64,000 nt of DNA from Arcuatula senhousia. Taxonomy: Eukaryota > Mollusca > Bivalvia > Mytilida > Mytilidae. The position numbers and the translations under genes are program-made. Location of the stretch: the NCBI GenBank assembly GCA_963971305.1, contig OZ020303.1, positions 31,298,106-31,362,105 of the forward strand, written 5' to 3'. How positions within the stretch are numbered: the first letter of the stretch is position 1; each line of letters begins with the position of its first letter. A model generated the notes under the pieces. That model saw nothing but the letters and a program-made list of their open reading frames with translations. It was not told where the DNA came from and did no database searches. Of this stretch, positions 63,211 to 64,000 are shown piece by piece.

Positions 63211-64000
63211 TATACCCCCACTCGTTAGAGAGGTGCTATATTGCAATCACCTTGTCCGTCCGTCCGTCTGTCCATCCGGTTTAATTTCTCTGCTACTTCT
63301 GGATGGATTGGTTTCAAATTTGGTACACAGTTTCAGCATGATGAGTTATACCATGCCTTTTCTTTCCAGGTCAGTCCATCATCTACTTCTTATTTTCTGA
63401 GCCGACTTAGACTTTTTTAGGGTAAAAAAATTGAAATGTGAAATTTTTCGTAACAGATTTCTCCGCTTCTACTGGATGGATTGATTTCAAATTTAGTACA
63501 CAGCTTCAACATGATGAGTTATACAGTGCCTCCCCTTTCCAGATCAGTCCATCATCTACTCCAGGGTTCCCACTAAATTTTGTACACAAAATTCAAGGGT
63601 TTTTCCAGGACTTTTCAAGGATATTAAGGTCATTTTCAAGGATTAAAATAGTCCGCAAAATTTTTTAAAGTCTAATATTTTTCGGCCATTTTTTATCAAA
63701 CGGTCAACAAAATTCCAGGGTTTTTCAAGGATATTTGATAAAATTCAAGGATTTTTCCAGCTTTTTGAGCATTGAAATAAAATTCAAGGACTTTTCCAGG
63801 TTTCCTTGAATTCAAGGATGGCGTGGGAACCCTGCTACTCCCTGTTTTCCGAGCCGACTAAGATTTTTTAGGGTAACAGATTTGAAATGTAAAATTTTTC
63901 GTAACAGATTTTCCGGCTTCTACTGGATGGATTGGTTTCAAATTTGGTACACAGCTTCAGCATGATTAGTTATACCGTGCCTCCCCTTTCCAGGTCAGTC
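63211..64000 (+). mobile_element. HINE-like array, partial, runs off the window
   Basis: Starts TATACCCCCACTCG, then a CCGTCCGTCCGTCTGTCC microsatellite, then units of about 160-180 bp beginning CTACTTCTGGATGGATTGG (63293), CTTCTACTGGATGGATTGAT (63466) and CTTCTACTGGATGGATTGG (63917), each with CAGCTTCA-CATGAT-AGTTATAC and CCAGGTCAGTCCATCATC. The second unit is split by a hAT-like MITE. The right end is outside the window. Confidence 0.7.
63562..63834. mobile_element. 273-bp hAT-like MITE inside a tandem unit
   Basis: Perfect 12-bp TIRs CAGGGTTCCCAC and GTGGGAACCCTG. CTACTC is repeated on both sides (63556-63561, 63835-63840). The neighbouring unit at about 63381 (CATCTACTTCTTATTTTCTG) shows the empty site. 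The interior is full of TTTTCAAGGA/TTTTCCAGG motifs in both directions. The CAGGG start is typical of hAT; the duplication visible here is 6 bp rather than the usual 8. Confidence 0.8.

Overview
This window is repeat-dominated animal DNA, most like a bivalve mollusc. The evidence is AT-rich sequence with no long open reading frames, non-LTR and other reverse-transcriptase relics, a tRNA-Leu-like SINE, tandem-repeat elements resembling the 'pearl'/HINE (Helentron-related) elements described from oysters, and repeats ending in CACCTGG/CCAGGTGAGCT or carrying an ACGCGCGTC core, both of which I associate with bivalve genomes. Species cannot be fixed from the sequence. I found no convincing host gene; the only candidates are two short coding-like islands (5601-5810 +, 35504-35722 -).

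Recurrent families, named here for this window only. A: ~490-bp SINE-like element with an (ACTC)n 3' tail and ~12-bp target duplications; about nine near-complete copies plus fragments. B: a ~510-530-bp relative of A with an (AACT)n tail. F: a third, divergent relative. C: a retroelement with a recognisable reverse transcriptase 3' part (YIDDVLS, then LYDKRDDFNF, then QLIRYSRAC) and a conserved 3' noncoding tail. D: a ~200-300-bp dispersed repeat. E: a ~345-bp repeat, dispersed and in a tandem array. G: a ~310-bp repeat. HINE-like arrays: 161-174-bp tandem units between ATACCCC... and ...GGGGTAT subterminal inverted motifs. X: a ~600-bp inverted-repeat element.

Layout. 1-2.3 kb: a 174-bp HINE-like array. 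2.3-13.4 kb: dispersed A, B, C and F copies, a 47-bp minisatellite and a second HINE-like array (161 bp). 13.6-18.5 kb: two opposed CACCTGG-type tandem elements, one split by a further HINE-like array. 22.3-28.4 kb: E copy split by a hairpin-rich insert, then a 3.6-kb TIR element (24380-27964) sitting inside a C copy and itself carrying an A SINE, the best-preserved C reverse transcriptase and a TTAA-flanked MITE. 28.9-47.7 kb: small TIR elements, inverted A and B pairs, a 42-bp minisatellite, and long AT-rich stretches with nothing recognisable. 47.7-55.3 kb: the most striking region, a five-level nest: C contains X, X contains a 4.76-kb element with ~510-bp terminal inverted arms, and that contains LINE reverse-transcriptase relics, one apparently inserted in another. 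55-64 kb: E array, a MITE with 18-bp perfect TIRs, an A/MITE/B mosaic, a tRNA-derived SINE with a 13-bp target duplication, and a HINE-like array split by a hAT-like MITE.

Nothing here forms a pathway. The biology is a record of successive transposition; target duplications, empty-site paralogues and orientation allow much of the insertion order to be read directly.
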